The translations under genes were made by a program, and so were the position numbers. Below are positions 1 through 9,796 of a stretch of 64,000 bases of DNA, one piece after another. Position 1 is the first letter of the stretch. Every line of letters starts with the position of its first letter. This DNA is from Gonocerus acuteangulatus (lineage: Eukaryota; Arthropoda; Insecta; Hemiptera; Coreidae): assembly GCA_946811695.1 (NCBI GenBank), contig OX328128.1, positions 73,654,923 to 73,718,922 on the forward strand, written 5' to 3'. The notes under the pieces were generated by a model. The model ran no database searches, was not told where the DNA came from, and saw nothing but the letters and a program-made list of their open reading frames with translations.

Positions 1-731
1 TTTGTTTTTTTAACCTTCAATAATTAGCTTTTTAGGAATATATGTCAGGATACGAGGTTTCCCTTTAGGCCGGCCCCTATTTGACATTATCCTTGCCTCC
101 GCTTTTCGATGAGGTCTTACAACTTGAAGTGGAACGATAAGGGGCGATAGGTTTGAACTGCTACACTGAGGATTAATAAAGTCAGTTTGAACATATTTAA
201 TTTATTATTTTTTAAATTCTTTGAACAATTGAAGAAACCAATATTAATTTTAAAAAAATTTGTAGCAGAAGAACATAAAAGTTAAATTATGTAACAATTA
301 CTCAGGTGTGTTGACCCGGTCAAAGGTACAGCAACTAGTCGTGATCAGAGGTACAACACCCTGGTAGTGTAAATTAATAAACATGCAACATAAAAAAAAA
401 TTGTAGGGTTAAGATAAATCAATTTCAGAAGCTACACCATGTTTCTTATTGTATTAGCTACTTTGTCAAATGATTTCCATCTAAAAAGACTTAATACAAA
501 AAAATATTATGAGGCAACACGTCATCAATAAATAACTTACATTTTTATGATCGAAATGGATAAGTATTTTTTGCAAGAATCCTCTTTAACTTGAATATTC
601 CAAAGTAGGTTACTCAAGCCCTCTAGTGAAGGAGCTAAACACTAATTACACCAAAATTTATAAAATGTTGCTATGTGCCGCGACAGCCTCGGTGGTCAAA
701 GGTACAAGACGGTCAGAGGTACAACACCTTC

Positions 732-736
<5 letters not shown>
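1..736 (-). mobile_element. pogo/Tigger-like DNA transposon, copy 1, cut by window edge
   Basis: This segment is an inverted copy of 9229-9960, homologous along nearly its whole length. Its outer end at 731-736 (CCCCTA) adjoins a (TA)n tract, as in copy 2, where the end reads CAGGGGAAGG. On the minus strand, near 20-130, it carries the same degraded coding tail seen at 9797-10020. The other end lies beyond position 1. The end near 690-730 holds two tandem words of the type GGTCAGAGGTACAACACC, which copy 2 lacks at that end. The pogo assignment rests on the RGRPKGKPRILTD-type tail of copy 2 and the CAG-starting terminus. Confidence 0.7.

Positions 737-799
<63 letters not shown>
735..799. repeat. 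(TA)n microsatellite
   Basis: About 32 TA units directly abut the terminus of the pogo-like element. Any reading frame through it is poly-Ile-Tyr and has no coding meaning. Confidence 0.95.
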
Positions 800-801
<2 letters not shown>

Positions 802-1324
802 CTTTATTTAAATATTAAATATATATTTAGAGTTTAAAAATGTTGATATAAAGTAATTTTAATTGGTATTAATGTAACCTGTTATGAACTACTAACATTA
901 ATATTTAAAATAGTTATGTAATAATTTACATTTTTTATAGAAGTAAATTGCTGTAAATAGATCCTTGTAAGCAATAAGGAAAGTAATATTTTCTTCGATT
1001 GCTCACCTAGAAATCTTGTTGGTTTATTCTTGATGGTTTCATTTGATTTTGGAGTTTACATTAAAAGGATTTCGAGAATCGCGGCCCCCCTTGAAGATTC
1101 TTGAAGACTTGCCTCTAATATATTTAAGGCAAAGACTCTTAGTGAGATTAAATTCTCTGGGGCTATGTAAAACGAGTAGGGCCCCCTTCACTACGTTTCC
1201 TTTAAATTGAAAGTGATATTGCTGAGGGGAACTCAATTTCTTTACGTAATTCTGGCAATTTTGAATTTTAAAAAATCTTAACTATTTTTTTTAAAAGTAA
1301 TATATAAATAATTTAATGGAATCT
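800..1324. other. AT-rich stretch, nothing recognised
   Basis: No supported gene. A short minus-strand open frame at 1039-1236 has no recognisable domain and looks fortuitous. Confidence 0.5.
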
Positions 1325-1745
1325 ACTATATATTTGTCAAATACCACTCAGTCACTGACTCACTGACCTGTCATCGCCCAGCCAAAACCACTCGACAGAA
1401 AAACTTGAAATTTTGCATGGACACTCCCTTCAGGATGTAAACACTCGCTAAGAAAGGATTTTTTGATATTCAATTTTTTAAGTATTTTTAGAAGGGTTTG
1501 AATTTTTAGTTGGATTTAAAGAGAGCATGCGCCCCTAGGCAGCATGCGTTGCTAGGACGATAACAGAATAGCTGTTATTGTACTGTATATATTTCACAAT
1601 ATTATTTTTAATTGCGCTTCATTTCAACTATAATGGCAGACCTTGAATTACTAGAAATAGACTGTGATTTTGTCCCTGACAGAGCTTAAGCTATACCTGG
1701 TGATGATGCATCCGAGGTAATAATATCCCAAACCCTTGCACTGCC
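1325..1745 (+). repeat. Dispersed repeat with conserved short ORF start, copy 1
   Basis: An inverted, diverged relative lies at 38880-39365. Shared landmarks are a CACTCAGTCACTGACTC-type start, the phrase GAAATTTTGCATGGACACTC, the CTAGGCAGCATGCG block and, near 1634, an ATG opening MADLELLEIDCDFVP. The second copy opens MAVLELIEIKCDFAP at the same place, so the start of a protein is conserved between copies. In this copy a stop follows after about 18 codons. It is probably the 5' region of a transposable element of unknown class. Confidence 0.6.
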
Positions 1746-2439
1746 TCCTCACCCATCAGCATACCCAGTCAGAACACTTCTTGATAATGCTCGAAAATAT
1801 AATGGGTGTTTCCAAGTGATAAATTTTAAAGTTCATTCATTATTGACAACGAATTTCTACCGGTACTGGTTAAACTGATATTACTGGTAACCTATAGATA
1901 ACGGGGTATCTTTAGGTTAACTGTTTCTTGATGCTGTTTCCGGAGAGCCCCAATGTCAAGAAACACTATACTTTGATTACTTATCAATTGATGAATAACA
2001 TAGAGTATGACGGGAACCGTGCTATAATAAACTGCACAAAATTAAAGAGTTGCGTTAATTTGAATGAAACATTATTTAAATAGATATGTGCCGTGACGAA
2101 TCAAGGGCATTCAGTTAGTTCTTAATAAGAAACAAACCCAAAATTTTGAAAGTTTAATTTTTTTCTTTTATTTTTGATAAAGTACTGTTTTGGTCCAAAA
2201 TAAAATATTTTCCTTCTTCCTGTTCTTTAATTCCTGATTATCAAGCTAAAACATTTGACTTGTAACGTATAGTATCAACAAATAACTGTGCAAAAATGGC
2301 AATAAAAAACATTGAAACTACAAATAGACACGGCTAACTGTCAATAAGCTTCGAACAATAAAAAACACAGCCAAAGAATGTATATATAGTAATTGAGATA
2401 ACATTCCTGAACAAATAATTTTTGCAAAGAATTTGACAA
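1746..2439. other. No gene recognised
   Basis: Around 1890-1915 there is a short match (GGTAACCTATAGATAAC) to the conserved body of the SINEs in this window, without a tRNA-like head. Otherwise I see only AT-rich sequence. Confidence 0.4.
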
Positions 2440-2652
2440 ACTCTACCAACACACGTATATCTTATAACGAGACGAGATGAACCTATGTGCAGTATATGTA
2501 ACACAGGACGTACTATTAAACATTTACTGACAGTCTACCGATGACGATACAATTATAACATCTCAACTGATATGCAACTTTTTGGGAATGATAGCCGGTA
2601 TATAAACTCTGTTCTGACATACAAGATTACCGGACTATATAGTCTTATTTGA
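2440..2652 (+). pseudogene. LINE ORF2 C-terminal tail (zinc-knuckle type), relic
   Basis: The frame reads a CSICNTGRTIKHLL motif (CxxC...H), as found after the RNase H domain of I/Jockey-type non-LTR retrotransposons. It continues to NDSRYINSVLTY and GLYSLI and ends at TGA 2650-2652. The expected final cysteine of the knuckle is replaced by tyrosine, and a stop falls soon after it in the same frame, so the piece is non-functional. Only the last 60-70 codons can be read; the reverse transcriptase is absent. The clade is uncertain because the tail is short and decayed. The fragment at 38100-38375 is a similar piece. Confidence 0.6.
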
Positions 2653-2839
2653 TGACTACAAGAGCAGTAGACTTAAAAACAAATATCACACTTCCATTGT
2701 TGAGAAGATAACTTTATCGGTGAAATCTAAACAACGTTTTCCACAGTTATAATTTTATACTTAACGACTTTAGGCATGCTTATATCCTACCATAAGAAGT
2801 TCAAGGATACTGTTTTTATCGTTAAAGTGGAACACCAAA

Positions 2840-3446
2840 CAATAATATTAATAATTTTAAGTGTACGGACGTTATTGCAATCATTTATTTGATCAGGACG
2901 TGCAAAAGTCGTTGTCGGTAGCTTGGTTGAGTTCTGGTCAGCTATTTTCGGAAACTGAGGGTTTCGTTATAACCATCCAGGACCAAGTAATTGCAAGACA
3001 ATCCTTCCGACTACTCGTTTTAGACGATATTAGCATTTCAAACTAGTGCATATTATTTAACCATGCGTATGAGTCGAGTCGGCATTTGACGACAGGCTGC
3101 GAAATTCTTGCGGGACCTGTTTACATCCAGAGATACAACAGTGCAGGCAAGATATATCTTCAAACACAAGCAGAAAGGTTGGATATTATGGGAAATACGT
3201 TACCGCATTATCGCGGTTAGAATAGAAGCTACTGGGACGAAGATATGATTACGGACCGAACTGTTCACCATAATAAACCAGATATTCTCATCATCGACAA
3301 GCATAATAAGACTGCTGATATTATTGGTATTTCAGTGCTGAATGACTAGAATATCCATAAAGCATATACTGAATAGCTACGATAATATTAGAACTAGGCC
3401 AGTGAGTTGGTGAGTCTCTTCACATTAAATTCCATCATTTCGAACT
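2840..3446 (+). pseudogene. LINE C-terminus with restriction-like endonuclease signature, relic
   Basis: Read in pieces, the segment follows a C-terminus I recall from R2-type-annotated insect LINE proteins. In order: WLSSGQLFSETEGFVITIQD (about 2920-2980), a knuckle remnant (HLTTGCEILAG, about 3090), then [19 protein letters not shown] at about 3230-3290 followed by an IGISV strand. The PD...D/ExK layout (HNKPDI, then the strand normally ending D-I/V-A) is what a restriction-like endonuclease would show. Several in-frame stops after 3345 prove it is dead. Its last coding bases form the unit of the tandem array that follows. The family name is inference; the protein resemblance is the firm part. 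Confidence 0.65.
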
Positions 3447-5189
3447 GCGGTTTGATATCGAGTACAACAGTCAGTGCCACAAAATATCTGAAATTGTCAG
3501 ACGAATCGTAACATTATCCCAGCAAGCAGAACTCATTATTAGGCTTCGGGATTATGAACTCCTACTTCGTGCGGTTTGATATCGAGTACAACAGTCAGTG
3601 CCACAAAATATCTGAAATTGTCAGACGAATCGTAACATTATCCCAGCAAGCAGAACTCATTATTAGGCTTCGGGATTATGAACTCCTACTTCGTGCGGTT
3701 TGATATCGAGTACAACAGTCAGTGCCACAAAATATCTGAAATTGTCAGACGAATCGTAACATTATCACAGCAAGCAGAACTCATTATTAGGCTTCGGGAT
3801 TATGAACTCCTACTTCGTGCGGTTTGATATCGAGTACAACAGTCAGTGCCACAAAATATCTGAAATTGTCAGACGAATCGTAACATTATCCCAGCAAGCA
3901 GAACTCATTATTAGGCTTCGGGATTATGAACTCCTACTTCGTGCGGTTTGATATCGAGTACAACAGTCAGTGCCACAAAATATCTGAAATTGTCAGACGA
4001 ATCGTAACATTATCCCAGCAATCAGAACTCATTATTAGGCTTCGGGATTATGAACTCCTACTTCGTGCGGTTTGATATCGAGTACAACAGTCAGTGCCAC
4101 AAAATATCTGAAATTGTCAGACGAATCGTAACATTATCCCAGCAATCAGAACTCATTATTAGGCTTCGGGATTATGAACTCCTACTTCGTGCGGTTTGAT
4201 ATCGAGTACAACAGTCAGTGCCACAAAATATCTGAAATTGTCAGACGAATCGTAACATTATCACAGCAAGCAGAACTCATTATTAGGCTTCGGGATTATG
4301 AACTCCTACTTCGTGCGGTTTGATATCGAGTACAACAGTCAGTGCCACAAAATATCTGAAATTGTCAGACGAATCGTAACATTATCACAGCAAGCAGAAC
4401 TCATTATTAGGCTTCGGGATTATGAACTCCTACTTCGTGCGGTTTGATATCGAGTACAACAGTCAGTGCCACAAAATATCTGAAATTGTCAGACGAATCG
4501 TAACATTATCACAGCAAGCAGAACTCATTATTAGGCTTCGGGATTATGAACTCCTACTTCGTGCGGTTTGATATCGAGTACAACAGTCAGTGCCACAAAA
4601 TATCTGAAATTGTCAGACGAATCGTAACATTATCCCAGCAATCAGAACTCATTATTAGGCTTCGGGATTATGAACTCCTACTTCGTGCGGTTTGATATCG
4701 AGTACAACAGTCAGTGCCACAAAATATCTGAAATTGTCAGACGAATCGTAACATTATCCCAGCAAGCAGAACTCATTATTAGGCTTCGGGATTATGAACT
4801 CCTACTTCGTGCGGTTTGATATCGAGTACAACAGTCAGTGCCACAAAATATCTGAAATTGTCAGACGAATCGTAACATTATCACAGCAAGCAGAACTCAT
4901 TATTAGGCTTCGGGATTATGAACTCCTACTTCGTGCGGTTTGATATCGAGTACAACAGTCAGTGCCACAAAATATCTGAAATTGTCAGACGAATCGTAAC
5001 ATTATCACAGCAAGCAGAACTCATTATTAGGCTTCGGGATTATGAACTCCTACTTCGTGCGGTTTGATATCGAGTACAACAGTCAGTGCCACAAAATATC
5101 TGAAATTGTCAGACGAATCGTAACATTATCACAGCAAGCAGAACTCATTATTAGGCTTCGGGATTATGAACTCCTACTTCGTGCGGTTT
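3447..5189 (+). repeat. Tandem array, 14 x 124 bp, derived from LINE 3' coding end
   Basis: The word GCGGTTTGATATCGAG recurs at 3447, 3571, 3695 and so on to 5059, exactly every 124 bp, with a final partial unit at 5183-5189. That makes 14 full units. Units are nearly identical and differ mainly at two sites (CCCAGC or CACAGC; AAGCAG or AATCAG). Unit 1 continues the LINE relic at 2840-3446: one frame reads ISSTTVSATKYL and then a short tail. Because 124 is not a multiple of 3 and stops occur, the array is not coding. The high identity points to recent amplification or homogenisation. Confidence 0.95.
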
Positions 5190-5210
5190 CGTAACCATTT
5201 AGGATATCTA

Positions 5211-5735
5211 TTATATAAAAATGAATCCCTAAATGTGTTGGTAAGCGAAATCTCGAGAGCAACTGAACCGATTTCGCTAATTCTTTTTTTATAATATTCC
5301 TTGAACTACGAGGATGGTTCTTACGGAGAGAAAAATTAAAAAAATTGCCTGAAAAAGTCTAAAAACAACACTTTTCGGGTCTTTTTCACTTCCTTAGCGC
5401 AAATTCATTTTTAAATAAAAACATATGTTCTCAATTATAATATTTTTACCAGTTAACGTATTTGTATATGTATTATATAAAAATGAATCGCTAAATGTGT
5501 TGGCAAGCGAAATCTCGAGAACAACTGAACCGATTTGGCTAATTCTTTTTTTTTTATAATATTCCTTGAACTACGAGGATGGTTCTTACGGAGAGAAAAA
5601 TTAAAAAAATTGCCTGAAAAAGTCTAAAAACAACACTTTTCGGGTCTTTTTCACTTCCTTAACGCAAATTCATTTTTAAATAAAAACATATGTTCTCAAT
5701 TATAATATTTTTAAGATTTAACGTATTAGGTTATT
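5211..5735 (+). repeat. Tandem duplication (2 x ~262 bp) of the Helitron 5' region
   Basis: TATTATATAAAAATGAATC occurs at 5209 and again at 5471. The following 250 bases are repeated with few changes, including AATCTCGAGA and CTACGAGGATGG. The duplication lies wholly inside the Helitron. Confidence 0.9.
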
Positions 5736-5779
5736 TGTGTATAAGCAAAAATTCACTATAACAGTAATAATAAGAACAT

Positions 5780-5990
5780 GGGGAGGCCCGGTGGCCCTGA
5801 GTGTTACGGCTTGAGAACTTAACACTCCGTGCCAAGGGTCGTGGGTTCAATTCCCACTATAGGGTGGTGACTTTTCTTTAGAAAAAGGGAAAGGCATCAG
5901 CCCGATCCTGGCTAGAAAGGGTGGTAACCTATAGATAACCCGTCCTAAAATTCGTATTTAATAATAATGGACATTAAAATTTAAATAAAT
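5780..5990 (+). mobile_element. tRNA-derived SINE, family 1
   Basis: The tRNA-like head begins GGGGAGGCCCGGTGGCC and includes a box B-like GTGGGTTCAATTCCCAC. A body with GGGTGGTAACCTATAGATAA and an AT-rich tail follow. Related copies lie on the minus strand at 11794-11989, 12388-12600, 29840-30034 and 55950-56110. This copy sits inside the Helitron, so it inserted later. Confidence 0.8.
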
Positions 5991-6344
5991 AAGAACACGT
6001 AATCACTAGGTGACAATAGAATCACATGTTAATAATGCAATTTCAATGAATTTATATTTGCGTTAACGAAGTAAAAAATACCCTATTTTTCTATATTCCC
6101 ATACAAAATATTCGTAATAATACTTAAAGGTCAATTAGAACTTTAATACCATAACATAAAGTTTAAGTGTTAGTGGAGGGGAAATATACCATCGTATATT
6201 TATACGATGGTAACGTTACTCAAAAAATAATTGTCTATGGTAAAATGTAAATTGTCTGTGGTAATATGTCATTTGAAATATAAACGTCTATTTCCTGTGC
6301 ATCTATAATATTACTAAACTGTTGTGTCTTTACGTCTTACTGAA

Positions 6345-6531
6345 TATGCCTCATATAAGACGGCGGACATATTTAGGCAGAAGAACCCGAAATACAATTA
6401 ATCAAATTAATTATCAATCTAATCGTACTGCCCAGGAACGTGAAAGAATCGGGCTAAGACAGACCCCCGAAGCGCGACATTCGACTAATAATGGTGCAAG
6501 TTTGAATCGAGCAGCTGTGAATTCATTATAG
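6345..6531 (+). pseudogene. Helitron protein N-terminal fragment
   Basis: An ATG at 6345 opens MPHIRRRTYLGRRTRN followed by arginine- and glutamine-rich sequence of about 61 residues, ending in a stop. Proteins with this kind of basic start (MPxxRxRTxLGRRTRN) are the beginnings of Rep-helicase proteins of arthropod Helitrons, a comparison made from memory. Nothing of the Rep HUH nuclease follows: the next recognisable coding piece is the far C-terminus of the helicase 40 bp downstream. The piece is a leftover of an internal deletion. I chose this ATG rather than the upstream in-frame start because homology begins there. Confidence 0.65.
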
Positions 6532-6569
6532 TGCCTGCAGCTGTGTTGCTATTGGACCTGTGAACTCAG

Positions 6570-6752
6570 TTGGACTATAAACAAATCCCAGGGCAGTCAT
6601 TAAGTGTTTTTGGTATTAATCTAGAAAACCCATGTTTCTCGCATGGCCAATTGTATGATGCCTGTTCCCGTGTTGGAAAACCATCTGCTCTGTTTGGTTA
6701 CGCGCCAGGTAATCAAACAAAAAATATCGTGTACCATAAAGTACTACAATAA
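6570..6752 (+). pseudogene. Helitron helicase (PIF1-type) C-terminal fragment
   Basis: The frame reads QIPGQSLSVFGINLENPCFS, then HGQLYDACSRVGKPSALF and NQTKNIVYHKVLQ before a stop. This is the last segment of the PIF1-like helicase of Helitrons: the NKSQGQ-type motif, the HGQLYVACSRVG block and the TKNIVY tail. The expected NKSQGQ reads as KQIPGQ, so even this piece is mutated. About 60 of the more than 1,300 residues of an intact protein remain. Confidence 0.85.
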
Positions 6753-6929
6753 AAACGAAAATTTAGAATAATTACAAATAAAATTAAATACATTAAGTAG
6801 ATGTCGTAATAAGAAATCTGAAATTGTAATTTTCATTGTGATTTTTTAGTGCCTATTTAAGTGTTATATAATTTTTATTTTTTGACATAATGTAATTGTC
6901 GACTTATTAACTTTCTTTTTTATTTTTGT

Positions 6930-7031
6930 ATCTTACTAGCTGACCCGCTGTCCCGAAAAGCAGAATAAATATTAAAAATTATTGAATCGACTGTTAGGCG
7001 GTACGAAGTTCGCCGGGTCAGCTAGTAAGAT
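6930..7031. repeat. 18-bp perfect inverted repeat at the Helitron 3' end
   Basis: ATCTTACTAGCTGACCCG at 6930-6947 is the exact reverse complement of 7014-7031. The right arm contains the Helitron terminus CTAG. The left arm looks like the same terminus in opposite orientation, so a ~100-bp miniature element with two Helitron-type ends is embedded here. Confidence 0.85.
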
Positions 7032-7899
7032 AATGAAAAAATATACATCTCACTTCTGAAGAATGCGATTAATGTGCAGTAAAGTGCGATTCATTATAAC
7101 GTGTTTTGGATTTTATTCCTAGTGTCAAGTGGAAAGCTGCGAATAGAAACTGTAAATATAGCTTTTAAATATTCAGTGATAAATTTATTTATTTATTTTA
7201 TTAATTAGAATAAAAAATAAACGAACATTTATGGTCTATTGAAAAAAAGTGACTCAATTATATTTTCCGTTTTATTTCGGAAGGTATGCCAGGAATAAAA
7301 ATACTGAAGGAGGACGTTTGGGTTTAATTTTGGAAGCAAGTATGAGAGAGAAAAAATTAGAGTACACTAAGCAGATAGTGTCAAATATCTGCATTAAGAG
7401 AGTGACTTTCAATGATGTAACAGTTCAATTTTCTGATTACATCTTTATAGCATTCTGCGTAAAAGAACTTAGAGAATAGATAACTTATCACATAATGCTC
7501 ATCTTAAAAGCATGCTCAAATCTTCCTGAATAGAAATGATAGCTTAGTTTTTGAAAATGATTACTTTGTCGGTACATGTTATTATTTTTTAATAATTATT
7601 CTGGAAAAAAGTATATATATTGATAGGTTTTCAGGTACTCTGTATTTATGTTTTTTGAAATAAATAACGCTTCACTGATGATACGTTTACTCTTTTTTAA
7701 GAAAATAGCACAATTATAGAATTGTTGGTATTTAAATGATTTAAGATATATACTGGAGGAAGGCAAAAGATACTGGCTATGTGACGTTTTAAATAAGTTG
7801 GCCTTCAGAGTGAGATGAAGACAAGGGATTTTTTTGGTTTTAAGTCCGAAAAACAGTAAGACGTTCGGATAAGTATATAATTTGATTGTTTTGGCAACC
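7032..7899. other. No gene recognised
   Basis: A 76-codon plus-strand open frame at 7249-7479 has no recognisable domain. The rest is AT-rich. Confidence 0.4.
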
Positions 7900-7913
7900 T
7901 AACAGGTATCTTT

Positions 7914-8012
7914 TTTTTTTTTTGCAATGACAACAGCACGTGGTCGGTCGACGTTACTTAACTTCGGTGATACGGATACCGGTGTAGTCAACTTGGCTAT
8001 TGTCGTTGGCCT
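7914..8012 (-). mobile_element. 5S rRNA-derived retroposon with 14-bp target duplication
   Basis: On the minus strand it reads GCCAACGACAATAGCC, then ATCACCGAAGTTAAGTAACG, as in a 5S rRNA, and then jumps to ACCGACCACGTGCTGTTGTC with a poly-A end. The stretch between, which in 5S carries box C, is missing. TAACAGGTATCTTT lies on both sides (7900-7913 and 8013-8026), the hallmark of LINE-driven insertion. It is a pseudogene or short 5S-headed SINE, not a working 5S gene. Confidence 0.85.
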
Positions 8013-8330
8013 TAACAGGTATCTTTGGCATTTTTCCATCCCTTGGGGCCGCCACACACTATGAGGTAGACCGGACAGGTTTTCCCGTCCGGTCTACATC
8101 ATAGTCTGTGGCGGAACTTTACTACCCCCACTCTACCCTTTCCGGCGACCTCACACCTGATGAAAATTCGATTATTTCCACCTGACAGGCGAGTAGACCT
8201 CATGTGTGTGTGGGGGTTGTCAGGTGTACCTGATGAGGTCTCAGTTTTCTGCAACTCTGATTTGTGTTGATTTGTTTTACCGTTGTGGCCTTTTTATTTA
8301 TTTATTTATGGAATCAGTTTAAAGTGTAAA

Positions 8331-8552
8331 ATGTCTCATAAAATTAACGAAGTTCTTAGTGATTTCATCGAAATTTATAGAAATGAAACATGTTTATGGA
8401 ATATAAAAGACGATTATTTTCACAATAGAAATAAAAGGGATGCTGCATATCGCAATTTAGTATACAAACTGAAGAAAATATATCCAAATGCAAACGAGAG
8501 TATGGCTAAAAGTAAAATTAATAGTTTTCGATCTAATATTCGAAAGGAGTAG
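8331..8552 (+). CDS. MADF-domain DNA-binding protein of Harbinger, truncated
   Basis: From ATG 8331 the ORF encodes 73 residues (MSHKINEVLSDFIEIYRNE...). It carries the MADF signature: FIEIYRNETCLWNIKDDYFH, NKRDAAYRNLVYKLK, then a helix ending INSFRSNIRKE. MADF is a Myb/SANT-like three-helix DNA-binding fold. In PIF/Harbinger elements a second Myb-like protein works with the transposase at the transposon ends. The domain itself looks complete (roughly residues 8-73), but the ORF stops right after it at TAG 8550-8552, where the deletion junction with the opposite-strand transposase lies. An earlier in-frame start at 8283 adds poorly conserved residues, so I prefer 8331. Whether it is expressed is unknown. 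Confidence 0.7.
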   Translation: MSHKINEVLSDFIEIYRNETCLWNIKDDYFHNRNKRDAAYRNLVYKLKKIYPNANESMAKSKINSFRSNIRKE

Positions 8553-8883
8553 AGGAAAATTGACTCCTCAAGATTCTCAAAGTAGCTGTTAGTTTTTCGT
8601 GTGGAGATATAGCGGCCCTCATTAGTGTATATTTCTTCTTAATGAAAGGAGATACAAGTGACAATAACTCTATGTAAACTGATTCGTTCATGCGCAGATA
8701 ATTGCGATAATCTGTTGGTTTATCTCTTAATTCGTTCAGTAGATTGATATGGGTGAATTTATTTCTTCTCTGCAGCCATTCCTTACACCATTTTTTGCGG
8801 TTTTTTTTTCGTTTGTTTTTACGTGTCTTAAATATTACTGCAAATAGAGAGAGATAAAGTAGATCATCTCCTGGAGGATCCAT
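8533..8883 (-). pseudogene. PIF/Harbinger transposase N-terminal fragment
   Basis: From ATG 8883-8881 the minus-strand frame reads KWCKEWLQRRNKFTHINLL, then NYLRMNESVYIELLSLVSPF and ISPHEKLTATLRIL. This is the helical N-terminal region of Harbinger (HARBI1-like) transposases (W..WL..R..F....LL.EL; .RM....F..LL..V.P.I; ISP.ERL..TLR.L). It is cut before the DDE catalytic domain: after about 105 residues the frame leaves the homology and ends near 8533, within the end of the MADF ORF. No catalytic Asp or Glu is present, so it cannot transpose. The gene converges with the MADF ORF at the deletion junction around 8550-8580. Confidence 0.8.
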
Positions 8884-9171
8884 GTTGAAGACTGACAAAC
8901 CTGTCCGGTACACCTGAACAGTGTGGGTCACAGGTAGACCTGACCGGTGCACCTCACGGGTGTACCTGTCCGGTCTACCTCATAGTGTGTGGCCGGCCTT
9001 AGGTAATAATACTAAAGAATGTTGTCAAACCGTGCAACTAATGTCCAAATTATAAAGATTTCAGAAATTCTGAATAATTTATTCGAAAGCCAACTTTTGT
9101 TGTATTATATATCTTGAATTCTTAAGGCTAAGATATTTTTTTTAAAGAATCGATTTAAGAAGATGGGAAAT

Positions 9172-9180
<9 letters not shown>

Positions 9181-9228
<48 letters not shown>
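9181..9228. repeat. (TA)n microsatellite
   Basis: 24 TA units end exactly where the pogo-like terminus CAGGGGAAGG begins at 9229. Confidence 0.95.
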
Positions 9229-9231
<3 letters not shown>

Positions 9232-9796
9232 GGGAAGGTACCTTTGACCACCGAGGCTGTGGCGGTATGCAGCAACACTTGATAAATTTTGGTGTAATTA
9301 GTGTTTAGCTCCTTCCCTAGAGGGCTTGAGTAACCTACTTTGGATTATTCAAGTCAAAGAGGCTTCTTGCAAAAAATACTTATCCATTTCTATCATAAAA
9401 ATGTAAGTTATTTATTGATGACGTTTTGCCTCATAATACTTTTTGTGTTATGTCTTTTTAGATGGAAATCATTTGACAAAGTAGCTTTTACAATAATAAA
9501 TATGGTTTAGCTTCTGAAATTGATTTACCTTAACACTAAAATTTTTTTTATGTTGCATGTTTTTTAATTTGCACTACCAGGGTGTTGTACCTCTGACCAA
9601 GACTAGTTGTTGTTCCTTTGACCAGGTCAAAGGTACAACACCCCTGAGTAATTTTTTCATAATTCAAATTTTATGTTCTTCTGCTACAACTTTTTAAAAA
9701 ATAATTAATATTTGTTGCGTCAATAGTCCGAAGAATTTAAAAAATAATAAATTGAATAAGTTTAAACTGACTTTATTAATCCTCAGTGTAGCAGTT

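Larger units (their letters stand above)
5207..7025 (+). mobile_element. Helitron, internally deleted
   Basis: The 5' end TC at 5207-5208 follows an A. The 3' end CTAG at 7022-7025 is followed by T, as expected for insertion between A and T without target duplication. The 3' subterminal block GTACGAAGTTCGCCGGGTCA matches the end I associate with insect Helitrons. The element keeps an N-terminal ORF fragment (6345-6531) and the last part of the helicase (6570-6752), with the rolling-circle Rep and most of the helicase missing between them. It also carries a tandemly duplicated 5' segment and a SINE insertion. It could move only if an autonomous relative supplied the protein. Confidence 0.8.
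8045..8998. mobile_element. PIF/Harbinger transposon, internally deleted
   Basis: Terminal inverted repeats: CCACACACTATGAGGTAGAC at the left is the exact reverse complement of the sequence near 8970-8990. Between them lie a plus-strand MADF-domain ORF and a minus-strand transposase N-terminus, the convergent two-gene layout typical of Harbinger elements. The outermost bases differ between ends (GGGGCCG or AAGGCCGG), so the 3-bp target duplication is not clear. At under 1 kb it is a deletion derivative. Confidence 0.8.

Noticed and set aside
626..811. Open frames with poly-Ile-Tyr tails here and at 13040, 13939, 23748, 26262, 32382, 39732, 43289, 47568, 49146, 49676 and elsewhere
   Set aside because: They are translations of (TA)n tracts with random flanks. 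Only 39732-40181 contains real homology (R1-like), which I annotated separately.
3447..5189. CRISPR-like array
   Set aside because: Units are contiguous without unique spacers, in eukaryotic sequence.
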